64,000 bases of DNA from DASPUH01 sp964518505 (GTDB taxonomy: Bacteria > Chloroflexota > Limnocylindria > Limnocylindrales > CSP1-4). Below, in pieces: positions 25,623-34,712 of the stretch. Within the stretch, counting starts at the first letter, position 1; each line of letters begins with the position of its first letter. The stretch lies in assembly GCA_964518505.1 (NCBI GenBank), contig CAZFGT010000006.1, positions 1 through 64,000 of the forward strand, written 5' to 3'. Position numbers and translations under genes: made by a program. Under the pieces are notes generated by a model. The model did not search any database and was not told the DNA's origin. It saw only the letters and a program-made list of their open reading frames with translations.

Positions 25623-26468
25623 ATGACGGACGCCCCCGGCCCGGCCGCCTGGCCCGCTGCGCTCGACGCACTCGAACATGCCGTGCGGGCCCGCTCGTCG
25701 CTCGCTCCCCGCATCGGGTTGGTCCTGGGTTCGGGCCTGGGCGGCCTCGCCGACGCCCTCACCGACACGACGGCCATCCCGTTCGCCGAGTTGCCCGGCT
25801 GGCCCGCGGCGTCGGCGCCCGGCCATGCCGGCCGACTGCTGCTTGGGCGCCTCGAGGGCGTCCCGGTCGCCTGCCTGCAGGGCCGCTTGCACGTCTACGA
25901 GGGCAACCCGCCCGGCCTCGTCGTCCAGCCGGTGCTCCTGATGGGCCGCCTCGGGGCGCGCACGATCGTCCTGACCAACGCCGCCGGGGGCGTGGACCGG
26001 TCCTTCGCCGCGGGCACCTTGATGGTCATCCGCGACCACCTCAATCTGACCGGCCTGAACCCTCTGATCGGGCCGAACGCCGACGCCCTCGGGCCCCGTT
26101 TCCCCGATCTCAGCCGAGCGTGGGACCCCGGGCTTCGCGAGCGGCTCCTGGCGGCCGGCCGCGCGGTCGGCGTGCCCCTCGCCGAGGGCGTCTACGCCGG
26201 ACTCCTGGGTCCCAACTACGAGACGCCGGCCGAGGTCGGCATGCTGCGGACCCTGGGCGCGAGTGCGGTCGGCATGTCGACCGTCCTGGAGGCCATCGCC
26301 GCGGCCTGGGCGGGCCTCGCCGTGTGTGGGGTCTCGCTCGTCACCAACCCGGGTGCCGATGTCGCCGCCACGCCGCTGACCCACGAGGAGGTCCTGGCGG
26401 CGGCGAACGAGGCGGGCCCGCGCCTGGCCCTCGTGCTGCGACGGTTCGTGGCGGACCTCGCGGCCTAG
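25623..26468 (+). CDS. punA: Purine nucleoside phosphorylase
   Basis: A 281-residue purine nucleoside phosphorylase of the trimeric type, cleaving inosine or guanosine with phosphate to base and ribose-1-phosphate. GLVLGSGLGGLAD forms the phosphate loop, PGHAGRLLLG and QGRLHVYEG are conserved signatures, TNAAGGV binds the base, and YETPAEV plus VGMSTVLEAI complete the active site; Asn in VSLVTNPGAD favours 6-oxopurines. ATG follows TATCCT (25609-25614) by eight bases. Together with the adenosine deaminase at 61 kb it gives a purine salvage route. Confidence 0.9.
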   Translation: MTDAPGPAAWPAALDALEHAVRARSSLAPRIGLVLGSGLGGLADALTDTTAIPFAELPGWPAASAPGHAGRLLLGRLEGVPVACLQGRLHVYEGNPPGLVVQPVLLMGRLGARTIVLTNAAGGVDRSFAAGTLMVIRDHLNLTGLNPLIGPNADALGPRFPDLSRAWDPGLRERLLAAGRAVGVPLAEGVYAGLLGPNYETPAEVGMLRTLGASAVGMSTVLEAIAAAWAGLAVCGVSLVTNPGADVAATPLTHEEVLAAANEAGPRLALVLRRFVADLAA

Positions 26469-26797
26469 ACGGGGCCCGGTCGGTCACGGGGGGTGAACGG
26501 ATCGAGGTCGACGGAACGCCTGGCGCGCCGGTCGGGCCGCTCCGAGCGGCATGGTTCACTGGCAGTGAACAGAACCAGGCCGAAGGAAGGTGCGGCGGGT
26601 CGGATGCGCCGTTTCGAGGCAGGATCGTTCGCTGTCAGCGACGGTTGGCGGCGCTGGGCGGCCGCGATCGACCCTCAGCGGCCCTTGGGGGCCAAGTGTT
26701 CGCTGTGAGTGACACGCCCGGCCTTAGGCTCTCACCGTTGGCGAGCGCGTGGCCGAGGGGCGCTGAGCGCGCGGCGCCGGGCGGCGGCGGCCTCCGG
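26469..26797. other. Intergenic array of palindromes, about 72-bp period
   Basis: The 329 bp between two convergent genes (punA and thyX) hold no supported gene. Four related palindromic or near-palindromic elements lie at 26483-26498, 26554-26570, 26627-26642 and 26698-26713, spaced 71, 73 and 71 bp. The second, GTTCACTGGCAGTGAAC, is a perfect 8+1+8 inverted repeat. Confidence 0.8.
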
Positions 26798-27658
26798 TCA
26801 GACCGTCGGCAGCTCGCGTCCGGCGGCCTTGGCGGCCTCCCGCTTCTCGGCCCACGCGGCCAGCACGACGTCCTTGTGGGGCCGGATGGGGCAGTGCCCG
26901 TCGCGGTTGCCCATCTCGTCGCAGTAGCCCAGCGGCACGCACTTGGGGGCCAGGAACGAGCCAAGGAAGGGGCTGACCTGGAAGATCTCGTGGCGGATCA
27001 GCTGGAAGAGCCGCCGGATCTCCCACTGGGCCATGGTGCACAGGCGCAGGCCCGACATGTGGATCAGGGCCCGCAGGTTGGTCGTCATGACCAGGTTGGT
27101 GCGCGTCGCGTTGGGGAAGACGAACCGCGCGTCCTCGCCGGCGACGCCAGCCGCCAGGAGGTCGCCGTACAGCTCGAGCGCGCCGCCGATCTGCGCCTCG
27201 TACCGCTCGCGCAGGTCCGCGTCGCCCTCCGCGATGGTCGTCGGCTCGAGCGTCGCGGCACCCTTGAACTTGACGTACCGCTGGCTCTGCTGGTCGAAGG
27301 CCACGCCCGCCCGGTGGCGCACCAGCTGGTGCGAGAGCGTGCGGCTCACGCCGCTGATGCCGAAGGTGAACACGACGTGCTCGATGGTGCTGCCGTGGCC
27401 CGACTCGATGACGCCCTGGATGAGGCGCTGCTGGCGCACCGGATCGACCTCGCCGGCGACCGCCTTGCGGAAGATCTCCTCCGGCTCGAGCTCCGAATAG
27501 CAGGTCCGGCACGCGGTGTAGATGAGCGGCACGTAGAAGCGCTCGACGATCTCGCGGTCGGGGAAGAGGAGCGTCGCCTTGAGGCCCAGGTCACGGCGTC
27601 CCGGGTTCTGCGGCATGGCCCTGGCCGGTGGGGTCGGGCTGCTCGCAGGGACCGTCAT
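26798..27658 (-). CDS. thyX: Flavin-dependent thymidylate synthase ThyX
   Basis: A 286-residue FAD-dependent thymidylate synthase making dTMP from dUMP with methylene-tetrahydrofolate. ESGHGSTIEHVVFTFGISG is conserved, and RHRAGVAFDQQSQRY (residues 114-128) is the ThyX motif. It has eight residues between RHR and Ser, one more than the usual RHR-X7-S. The C-terminal FQVSPFLGSFLAPKC and the Cys-rich CDEMGNRDGHCPIRP extension are unusual features. ATG follows TAGACT (27665-27670) by six bases. Confidence 0.9.
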   Translation of the reverse strand: MTVPASSPTPPARAMPQNPGRRDLGLKATLLFPDREIVERFYVPLIYTACRTCYSELEPEEIFRKAVAGEVDPVRQQRLIQGVIESGHGSTIEHVVFTFGISGVSRTLSHQLVRHRAGVAFDQQSQRYVKFKGAATLEPTTIAEGDADLRERYEAQIGGALELYGDLLAAGVAGEDARFVFPNATRTNLVMTTNLRALIHMSGLRLCTMAQWEIRRLFQLIRHEIFQVSPFLGSFLAPKCVPLGYCDEMGNRDGHCPIRPHKDVVLAAWAEKREAAKAAGRELPTV

Positions 27659-27704
27659 GGCCGTAGTCTAGCCGCCGGCCGGATCATCACGAGCCTCAGG
27701 CGAG

Positions 27705-27733
27705 TTGACGGCGGGCACCGCGGGACGTACCTT
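27705..27733 (+). promoter_or_regulatory. Promoter of the amino acid ABC importer
   Basis: TTGACG (27705-27710) and TACCTT (27728-27733) are 17 bp apart and lead to a leader of about 85 bases before the substrate-binding protein gene. It lies just beyond the divergent thyX promoter. Confidence 0.6.
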
Positions 27734-27823
27734 CCGCATCTCCAGCAGGCCCGCGGGAGGCGGCGCGGGAGAGCGCAGACAAGGCCGCGGGCTGCACGCT
27801 GATGACACGTTGATGGAGGAGTC

Positions 27824-28804
27824 ATGTCGCGATCCCTGAGGTTGCTGGGCCTGTCGCTCGGCGCGATCCTGGTCGTAGGCGCGTGCAGCGCCGGCGCGAC
27901 CGCCACCCCGACCCCGGCCCCCACCGGCACGCCTGCCGCCACGGGCACGCCATCCGGTTCCACCGCGCCGACGGCCACGCCGGCCGCCTCCGCCACGCCG
28001 GTCGCGTCCCTCGCGGACGGTCAGACCATCTTCGCCGGCAAGCTCGTGGTGTGCTCGGACATCCCGTATCCGCCGCAGGAGTTCTTCGACGCGCAGGGCA
28101 ACCCGATCGGCTCCGACATCGAGATCGGCCAGACGATCGCCCAGCGGCTGGGCCTTACCCCCGAGATCCAGAACTCGGTCTTCGACACGATCATCGCGGC
28201 CCTCCAGGGCGGCAAGTGCGACATCATCATCAGCGCCCAGAACATCACCTCCGACCGCGTCAAGCAGGTCGACATGATCCCGTACTTCCAGGCCGGCCAG
28301 TCGTTCGTCGTGGCGGCCGGCAATCCGGAAGGCATCAAGGTCCAGGACGACCTGTGCGGCAAGAACATCGGCGCCGAGACCGGCACGACCGAGGTCGACT
28401 ACCTCAACGGCACGGGTGATTACAAGGGCCAGGGCCTCTCGGCGGCCTGTGTCGCCAAGGGCAAGGCCAAGATCACGGTGACCAGCTTCGCCAAGGACAG
28501 CGATGCGCTGCTGGCGCTCCAGACGAACAAGGTCGACGCGTACTTCGCCGACTCCCCGGTGGCCGGCTACTACACCGTCCAGCATGCGGATCAGTTCGCC
28601 CTGTCCGGGCTGACCCTGGGCGTCGCGCTCGAGGGCATCAGCGTGGCCAATGACGACGGGCACGCCGGCCTGCGCAACGCGGTCCAGCAGGCCCTCATCT
28701 CGATGATCAACGACGGGACCTACCTGCAGATCCTCAAGAAGTACGGTGACGACAGCGGCGCGGTCACGGCGGACGTCGCCAACCAGATGAACAAGACGAA
28801 CTAG
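27824..28804 (+). CDS. Amino acid ABC transporter substrate-binding lipoprotein
   Basis: A 326-residue family 3 solute-binding protein. A lipoprotein signal ends in the lipobox VVGAC (Cys21), followed by a Thr/Pro/Ala-rich linker (about residues 22-65) and a periplasmic-binding fold (IPYPPQEFFDAQGNPIGSDI; IISAQNITSDR; TSFAKDSDALLALQ; VDAYFADSPVAGYY). It would capture polar amino acids outside the membrane. GGAGG seven bases before ATG. The permease and ATPase genes follow, giving a complete importer in transport order. Confidence 0.9.
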   Translation: MSRSLRLLGLSLGAILVVGACSAGATATPTPAPTGTPAATGTPSGSTAPTATPAASATPVASLADGQTIFAGKLVVCSDIPYPPQEFFDAQGNPIGSDIEIGQTIAQRLGLTPEIQNSVFDTIIAALQGGKCDIIISAQNITSDRVKQVDMIPYFQAGQSFVVAAGNPEGIKVQDDLCGKNIGAETGTTEVDYLNGTGDYKGQGLSAACVAKGKAKITVTSFAKDSDALLALQTNKVDAYFADSPVAGYYTVQHADQFALSGLTLGVALEGISVANDDGHAGLRNAVQQALISMINDGTYLQILKKYGDDSGAVTADVANQMNKTN

Positions 28805-28833
28805 CGAGGCGGGCGACGAGTTCCGCCCCGGCC

Positions 28834-29724
28834 ATGCGCGACCGATCGCCCCGGCTCAGGTACGTCCTGGTCGGGGCGGTCGCCTGCGCCCTGCTGGTGG
28901 CCGGCTGCAGCTCGGGCAAGCCGGTCAAGTTCGACACCCAGGCCTTCGCCACCGCCATCTTCCAACCCGACCAGTTCATCCTGGCCGGCATCGGCCTGAC
29001 CGTCAGCATCTCCGTCATCAGCCAGTTCATCGGTATCGTCCTGGGCGTCTTCGGGGCGCTCGGGCGGCTTTCCCGGCGGCGGCCCGCACGATGGCTGTCG
29101 GCGGCCTACCTGTGGGTCTTTCGCGGCACGCCGCTGCTCGTCCAGCTCGTCTTCTTCTACTTCGGGCTCGGCGCCGTCCACCTGTACGATTGGAACGCCA
29201 TCGACGTGGCCGGTATCACCATCCCCGGCGCCATCCAGGCCGGCATCTTCGCGCTCGGCCTCAATGAAGGCGCCTACATGACCGAGATCATCCGGGCCGG
29301 CATCCTGTCCATCGATCCGGGCCAGATGGAGGCCGCCAAGAGCGTCGGCATGACCTACGGCCAGGCGATGCGGCGGATCGTGCTGCCCCAGGCCGCGCGG
29401 ATCATCGTGCCGCCGCTGGGCAACGAGTTCAACAACATGCTCAAGACGACGGCCCTGCTGTTCGTGCTCGGGGTGCAGGAGCTCTACAACACGTTCGTCA
29501 TCAAGCAGGGCAACAACTTCCTGCCCTTCGAGATGTACCTCGCCTGCGCCCTCTGGTTCCTCCTGCTGACGACCATCTGGGGCTTCTTCCAGGGCTGGAT
29601 GGAGCGCCGCCTGGCGCGCGGCACGGCCGGCAGCGAGGCCAGTTCGGGGCCCGGCCTGGGGCGGCGGCTCTTCGGCTTCCGCAACCAGGAACCGGACGTC
29701 GCCGTCGTGAGCGGCGGGCGCTGA
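28834..29724 (+). CDS. Amino acid ABC transporter permease with lipobox-like N-terminus
   Basis: A 296-residue HisM/GlnP-type permease. GIGLTVSISVISQFIGIVLG begins the permease domain; VFRGTPLLVQLVFFYFGLG and the EAA loop EAAKSVGMTYGQAMRRIVLP are typical. Unusually, residues 1-25 look like a lipoprotein signal ending LVAGC (Cys25), then a Ser/Gly/Lys spacer. This might be an extra anchoring or cleavage site, or a start chosen too far upstream; no better start with a ribosome site is visible. The ATPase gene begins two bases after its stop. Confidence 0.88.
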   Translation: MRDRSPRLRYVLVGAVACALLVAGCSSGKPVKFDTQAFATAIFQPDQFILAGIGLTVSISVISQFIGIVLGVFGALGRLSRRRPARWLSAAYLWVFRGTPLLVQLVFFYFGLGAVHLYDWNAIDVAGITIPGAIQAGIFALGLNEGAYMTEIIRAGILSIDPGQMEAAKSVGMTYGQAMRRIVLPQAARIIVPPLGNEFNNMLKTTALLFVLGVQELYNTFVIKQGNNFLPFEMYLACALWFLLLTTIWGFFQGWMERRLARGTAGSEASSGPGLGRRLFGFRNQEPDVAVVSGGR

Positions 29725-29725
29725 G

Positions 29726-30549
<824 letters not shown>

Positions 30550-30553
<4 letters not shown>

Positions 30554-31149
30554 TCCGCCGCGACCATGGCCGAGGCGCCGTAGCGGAAGCACGTCGGCAG
30601 GTGGTCGTCGACCAGGCCGACGCTCTGCATGAAGGCGTAGACGACGGTCGAGCCCACGAAGCGGAAGCCGCGGGCGCGCAGCGCCGCCGACAGGGCATCG
30701 GACGCCGCGGTCGTGGCCGGGATGTCGCCCGCCCGGGCCGTGGCGGGCAGCCGAGCCGGCGGCCGCTCGCCATACGGCGCCACGAATGCGCCCAGCGAAC
30801 CGCCCTCGCTTCCGAGCCGCTCGATGGCCCGCGCGTTGCCGATGGTGGCCACGATCTTGGCCCGGTTGCGCACGATGCCCGGGTCGGCCATGAGGCGCGC
30901 CACGTCGCCCTCGTCGAAGCCAGCCACGAGGGCGGGGTCGAAGCCGCGGAAGGCGGCCCGGAAGCCGTCGCGCCGGTGCAGGATGAGCGACCAGCTGAGA
31001 CCGGCCTGGAAGCACTCCAGGGAGAGACGCTCGAAGAGCTCCCCTTCGTCGGTGACCGGCACGCCCCACTCCTGGTCGTGGTACTCGACCATCAGCGGAT
31101 CGGCCGCGTCCCCCGGCGCCCACCAGCACCGGCTCGTCGTGTCGCGCAT
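30550..31149 (-). CDS. tag: DNA-3-methyladenine glycosylase I
   Basis: A 199-residue base-excision enzyme removing 3-methyladenine from DNA. CWWAPGDAADPLMVEYHDQE resembles the Tag N-terminus with Cys as zinc ligand, LFERLSLECFQAGLSW is the conserved helix, and YAFMQSVGLVDDHLPTC gives the C-terminal His and Cys ligands. ATG follows CACACT (31156-31161) by six bases. Its stop overlaps the importer ATPase gene by four bases, tail to tail. Confidence 0.88.
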
Positions 31150-31189
31150 GGGGCCAGTGTGACAGCCGCGTCTCCGCTACCGTTCGGCG

Positions 31190-32431
31190 GTGACCGCCCT
31201 CGCCGAGCCCCTCGACCCGCCGCTGCGCGCCAACCGCGACTTCCTGGTCGTGCTCAGCGGCCAGGGCACCTCGGCGCTGGGCGACGCGGTGAGCTTCACG
31301 GCCGTGCCGCTGCTGGTCTTCGGCCTGACCGGGTCGGGGCTGGCGATGGGCTTCGTCGGCGCCCTGCAGACGCTGCCCGACTTCCTGCTGGGACTGCCCG
31401 TCGGGGCGCTGGCCGACCGGTGGGACCGGCGGCGGCTGATGCTCCTGGCCGACCTCGGCCGGGCCCTCCTGACGGCGTGCATCCCGCTTGCCTTCCTGCT
31501 CGGCTTGCCGGTCATGCCTGTCGTGTACCTCGTGATGTTCCCCCTCAACGCGTTGCGCGTGGCCTTCATGGCCGGCTGGACCGCATCCGTGCCGATCCTG
31601 GTCGGGCCCACCCGCATCGCCGCGGGGGCGTCGACCATCGAGGCCGTCGCCAACCTGGGCTTCATCGTGGGGCCGGCGCTGGCCGGCGTCGCCGTGGGCG
31701 TCGTGGGGCCGGGGCCCACGATCGCCATCGACGCCCTGTCGTTCGCCATCTCCGCCGGCAGCCTGACGCTTGTCCGGCGGTCGCTGCGCTCGGTCAGCAC
31801 GGTGCCGCGACGCCACCTGGCCAGCGAGATGCTGGATGGCGTGCGGTTCCTGGCCCGCGAGCACACGCTGCGGGTGGTCCTCTTCTTCTACGCCACGACC
31901 GCCCTCTGCACGGCGGCCATCATCCCGGCCCTCACCATCTACATCGAGGGTGACCTCCGGCTGGGGGCCGTGCTGTTCGGGTTGGTCCTGAGCGCCTACA
32001 GCGTCGGCGCGGTCATCGGCGCCCTCACCGGCCCGCGCCTCATGCGCGGCTCCCTCGCCCCCCTCCTGCTCGGCGGGGCGGCCACCACGGGCACCCTGAT
32101 GATCGTCCTGGCCCTGGTGGGCGTGCCGGCCGTACTGGTGGCCACCGCGTTCGGGGCGGGCATCACCCAGGCGTTCGTCCTCGTGTCGTACGTCACCCTG
32201 CGGGCGTCGCTCACGCCGCACGAACTCCTGGGCCGGGTGGGCAGTACCGCTCGCATCGTCACGCTGGGCCTGCAGCCGGTCGGCCTGCTCGTCGGGGGGA
32301 TCGCCCTGCAGACCGTGGGCGGCGCGGTGACGCTGGTGGGGATGGGCAGCCTGACCATCGCCGCGGCCGTCCTCTTCAGCCTGTCATCGACCATGCGCGG
32401 GGCGCGGACCAGGGTGCAGCAGGCGGCCTGA
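31190..32431 (+). CDS. MFS transporter (EntS-like)
   Basis: A 413-residue major-facilitator protein with about twelve membrane segments. GQGTSALGDAVSFTAVPLLV starts TM1, GALADRWDRRRLMLLAD is the loop 2-3 motif (GxLaDRxxRR), and the fold matches multidrug/siderophore exporters such as EntS. Substrate unknown. GTG follows TACCGT (31178-31183) by six bases. It shares a 40-bp divergent control region with tag. Confidence 0.85.
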   Translation: MTALAEPLDPPLRANRDFLVVLSGQGTSALGDAVSFTAVPLLVFGLTGSGLAMGFVGALQTLPDFLLGLPVGALADRWDRRRLMLLADLGRALLTACIPLAFLLGLPVMPVVYLVMFPLNALRVAFMAGWTASVPILVGPTRIAAGASTIEAVANLGFIVGPALAGVAVGVVGPGPTIAIDALSFAISAGSLTLVRRSLRSVSTVPRRHLASEMLDGVRFLAREHTLRVVLFFYATTALCTAAIIPALTIYIEGDLRLGAVLFGLVLSAYSVGAVIGALTGPRLMRGSLAPLLLGGAATTGTLMIVLALVGVPAVLVATAFGAGITQAFVLVSYVTLRASLTPHELLGRVGSTARIVTLGLQPVGLLVGGIALQTVGGAVTLVGMGSLTIAAAVLFSLSSTMRGARTRVQQAA

Positions 32432-32532
32432 CCGGACCGAGCACGAATCGCCTCCGCCGCCCATCATGCCGCGAAACGCTGGCCCCGCCCCTTGCTTGAC
32501 CGCCCCGGCGGTCGCCGACCGAGGAGATCCGC

Positions 32533-34032
32533 ATGTCGGGTGAACCCACCCCGCCGCCCCCGACCGCTCCCGACCCCGGAGCGCCGACGCCGCCGGGCTG
32601 GCGCCCGCCTGACTGGGACCGTCAGCCGTCCGAGACCGCGCGACCCGGCTGGGGGGCGCCAGCGGGACCGTGGGGCCCCCAGATCCCGCCCCAGCAGCCA
32701 TCGGGGCGCGGGGGCACCCGGCCGTCGTGGTCGGACGGGACGTTCGTGGTCGTCGTCGTGCTGCTCCTGGTGGCCTTCGTCTCGGGCATCGCCATCGACC
32801 GTACCGCCTTCAGTGGCGGCTCCGCCGTCGCACCGGCGCCCACGCCCTCGGGCTCCGCCGTCGCGGGGGCCACGATCGGGCCCGGCGTCACCCTGCCGCC
32901 CGACCTGCCGGCCAACTTCGGCCTCTTCTGGCAGGCCGTGGACCTCATCCGCCAGCACTACGTGGACCAGACCAAGGTCGACCAGCAGGCCATCACCTAT
33001 GGGGCGATCACCGGCCTGGTCGATGCCCTCGGCGACCCGGGCCACACGACCTTCCTGACGCCCGACGACGTCAAGAGCGAACAGGACGCCCTGAACGGCA
33101 CGATCGTGGGCATCGGCGTCTTCCTGGGCCAGCCGTCGGGCAGTGGCGGCGGCCTCATCATCCAGTCGGTCATCCAGGGCTCGCCGGCACAGGCCGCCGG
33201 CCTCCGTGCGCAGGACCAGATCATCGCCGTGGACGGCCACAGCGTGGAGAACGTGAGCGTCGATTCCGTGGCCAGCCTCATCCGTGGTGCGGCGGGCACG
33301 AAGGTGACCCTCACCATCCTGCCCAGCGGCTCGGGGTCGCCCAAGGACATCACCATCACGCGTGCGGTGGTCACGGTGCCGGCCGTCGCCTGGCATCTGG
33401 TACCGGGCACGACCGACGCGCTGGTGAGCATCACCCAGTTCTCCGACAAGTCCGGGGCGCAGGTCAAGGCGGCCCTCCAGGCCGCCCAGGCCGCCGGCGC
33501 CAAGGGCTTCATCCTGGACCTGCGCGAAGACCCCGGGGGCCTCGTCGACGAGGCCGTCACGACCGCCAGCCAGTTCCTCGCCAGCGGCACGGTCTACGTC
33601 CGCCAGACGGCCCAGGGGCAGCAGATCGACGTGCCCGTGAGCTCCGGCGGCGTCGCCACCCAGGCCCCGCTGGTCGTGCTCATCGACTACGGCACGGCCA
33701 GTTCGGCCGAGATCGTGGCCGGCGCGCTCCAGGACGCGGGCCGGGCCAAGGTCGTGGGGGTGCGCTCGTTCGGCACCGGCACCGTGCTCAACACCTTCAT
33801 GTTGCCGGACGGTTCGGCCCTCCGGCTGGCCGTCGAGGAGTGGCTCACGCCCAAGGGGCGGCACATCTTCCCCGACGGCATCACGCCGGACGTGAAGGTG
33901 GACCTGCCGAGCGGCGGGTCGATCGTGACCCCCGATGCCCTGGCCGACATGACCGCGGCGCAGCTGGCCGCCTCGGGCGACGCCCAACTGCTGGCGGCGT
34001 TGACCCAGCTCCAGTCGGGCGCCACGCCGTGA
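32533..34032 (+). CDS. S41-family C-terminal processing protease homologue
   Basis: A 499-residue membrane-anchored CtpA-like protein. A Pro-rich cytoplasmic N-terminus and one helix (VVVVVLLLVAFVSGIAI, about 72-88) lead to an extracytoplasmic region with a PDZ domain (SPAQAAGLRAQDQIIAVDG) and the S41 core. Ser nucleophile in YGTASSAEI is present (Ser391), but the catalytic Lys position in the usual TFGKG reads SFGTG (Thr415), so activity is doubtful or uses another base. GGAG nine bases before ATG. A GNAT gene is coupled by a GTGA overlap. Confidence 0.87.
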   Translation: MSGEPTPPPPTAPDPGAPTPPGWRPPDWDRQPSETARPGWGAPAGPWGPQIPPQQPSGRGGTRPSWSDGTFVVVVVLLLVAFVSGIAIDRTAFSGGSAVAPAPTPSGSAVAGATIGPGVTLPPDLPANFGLFWQAVDLIRQHYVDQTKVDQQAITYGAITGLVDALGDPGHTTFLTPDDVKSEQDALNGTIVGIGVFLGQPSGSGGGLIIQSVIQGSPAQAAGLRAQDQIIAVDGHSVENVSVDSVASLIRGAAGTKVTLTILPSGSGSPKDITITRAVVTVPAVAWHLVPGTTDALVSITQFSDKSGAQVKAALQAAQAAGAKGFILDLREDPGGLVDEAVTTASQFLASGTVYVRQTAQGQQIDVPVSSGGVATQAPLVVLIDYGTASSAEIVAGALQDAGRAKVVGVRSFGTGTVLNTFMLPDGSALRLAVEEWLTPKGRHIFPDGITPDVKVDLPSGGSIVTPDALADMTAAQLAASGDAQLLAALTQLQSGATP

Positions 34033-34712
34033 GCGATCCGGCCCCGTACCTGAGCTACCCGCCGGAGCCCATGCCGGTCGCGCCGGTGACCCTGGAGGGC
34101 CGGCACGTGCGCCTCGAGCCCATGCGGCCGGAACACGTAGCGGCCCTCGCGGCCGCCTGCGCCGATCCGGTCATGTGGACCTACATGCCCCTCGACGGGT
34201 CCACGCCGGAGGGCATGGCGGCCATCGTGAAGGCGGCCGTTGAGGCGTCGGAGCGAGGCACCGAGCTGCCCTTCACGACGTTCGAGCGGGCCACCGGGCA
34301 GGTGGTCGGTGGCAGTCGCTACCTCAACATCGACCGGCTCAACCACCGCCTGGAGATCGGCTACACGTTCGTGGCGCCGCCGTGGCAGCGCAGCGCGGTG
34401 AACTCGGAAGCCAAGCTGCTGATGCTGGGCCACGCCTTCGAGCACCTGCGGGCCAACCGCGTCGAGCTGAAGACCGATGCCCTCAACGTGCAGTCCCGCA
34501 CGGCCATCCTGGCCCTGGGGGCGGCCTTCGAGGGCATCTTCCGCAACCACATGATCACGCGCCGCGGCCGGCTTCGCGACTCGGCGTACTACTCGATCAC
34601 GGTCCAGGAGTGGCCGGCCGTGCGGGCCGGGCTGGAAGCGCGCCTGGCGCGCCATGCCGCTCCCGCGGCGGAGGGGTCAGCGCCGGATCAGCGGACCGCC
34701 ACGACCCGGTAG
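34029..34712 (+). CDS. GNAT acetyltransferase (RimJ/RimL type)
   Basis: A 227-residue acetyltransferase using acetyl-CoA. VTLEGRHVRLEPMRPEHVAA is the typical first strand and helix, and EIGYTFVAPPWQRSAVNSEA holds the acetyl-CoA binding turn. NRVELKTDALNVQSRTAI is the conserved third motif of RimJ/RimL and streptothricin-like enzymes. Substrate (protein N-terminus or small molecule) unknown. GTG overlaps the protease stop (GTGA). Its end overlaps the convergent GIY-YIG-GreA gene by 25 bp. Confidence 0.82.
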   Translation: MSDPAPYLSYPPEPMPVAPVTLEGRHVRLEPMRPEHVAALAAACADPVMWTYMPLDGSTPEGMAAIVKAAVEASERGTELPFTTFERATGQVVGGSRYLNIDRLNHRLEIGYTFVAPPWQRSAVNSEAKLLMLGHAFEHLRANRVELKTDALNVQSRTAILALGAAFEGIFRNHMITRRGRLRDSAYYSITVQEWPAVRAGLEARLARHAAPAAEGSAPDQRTATTR

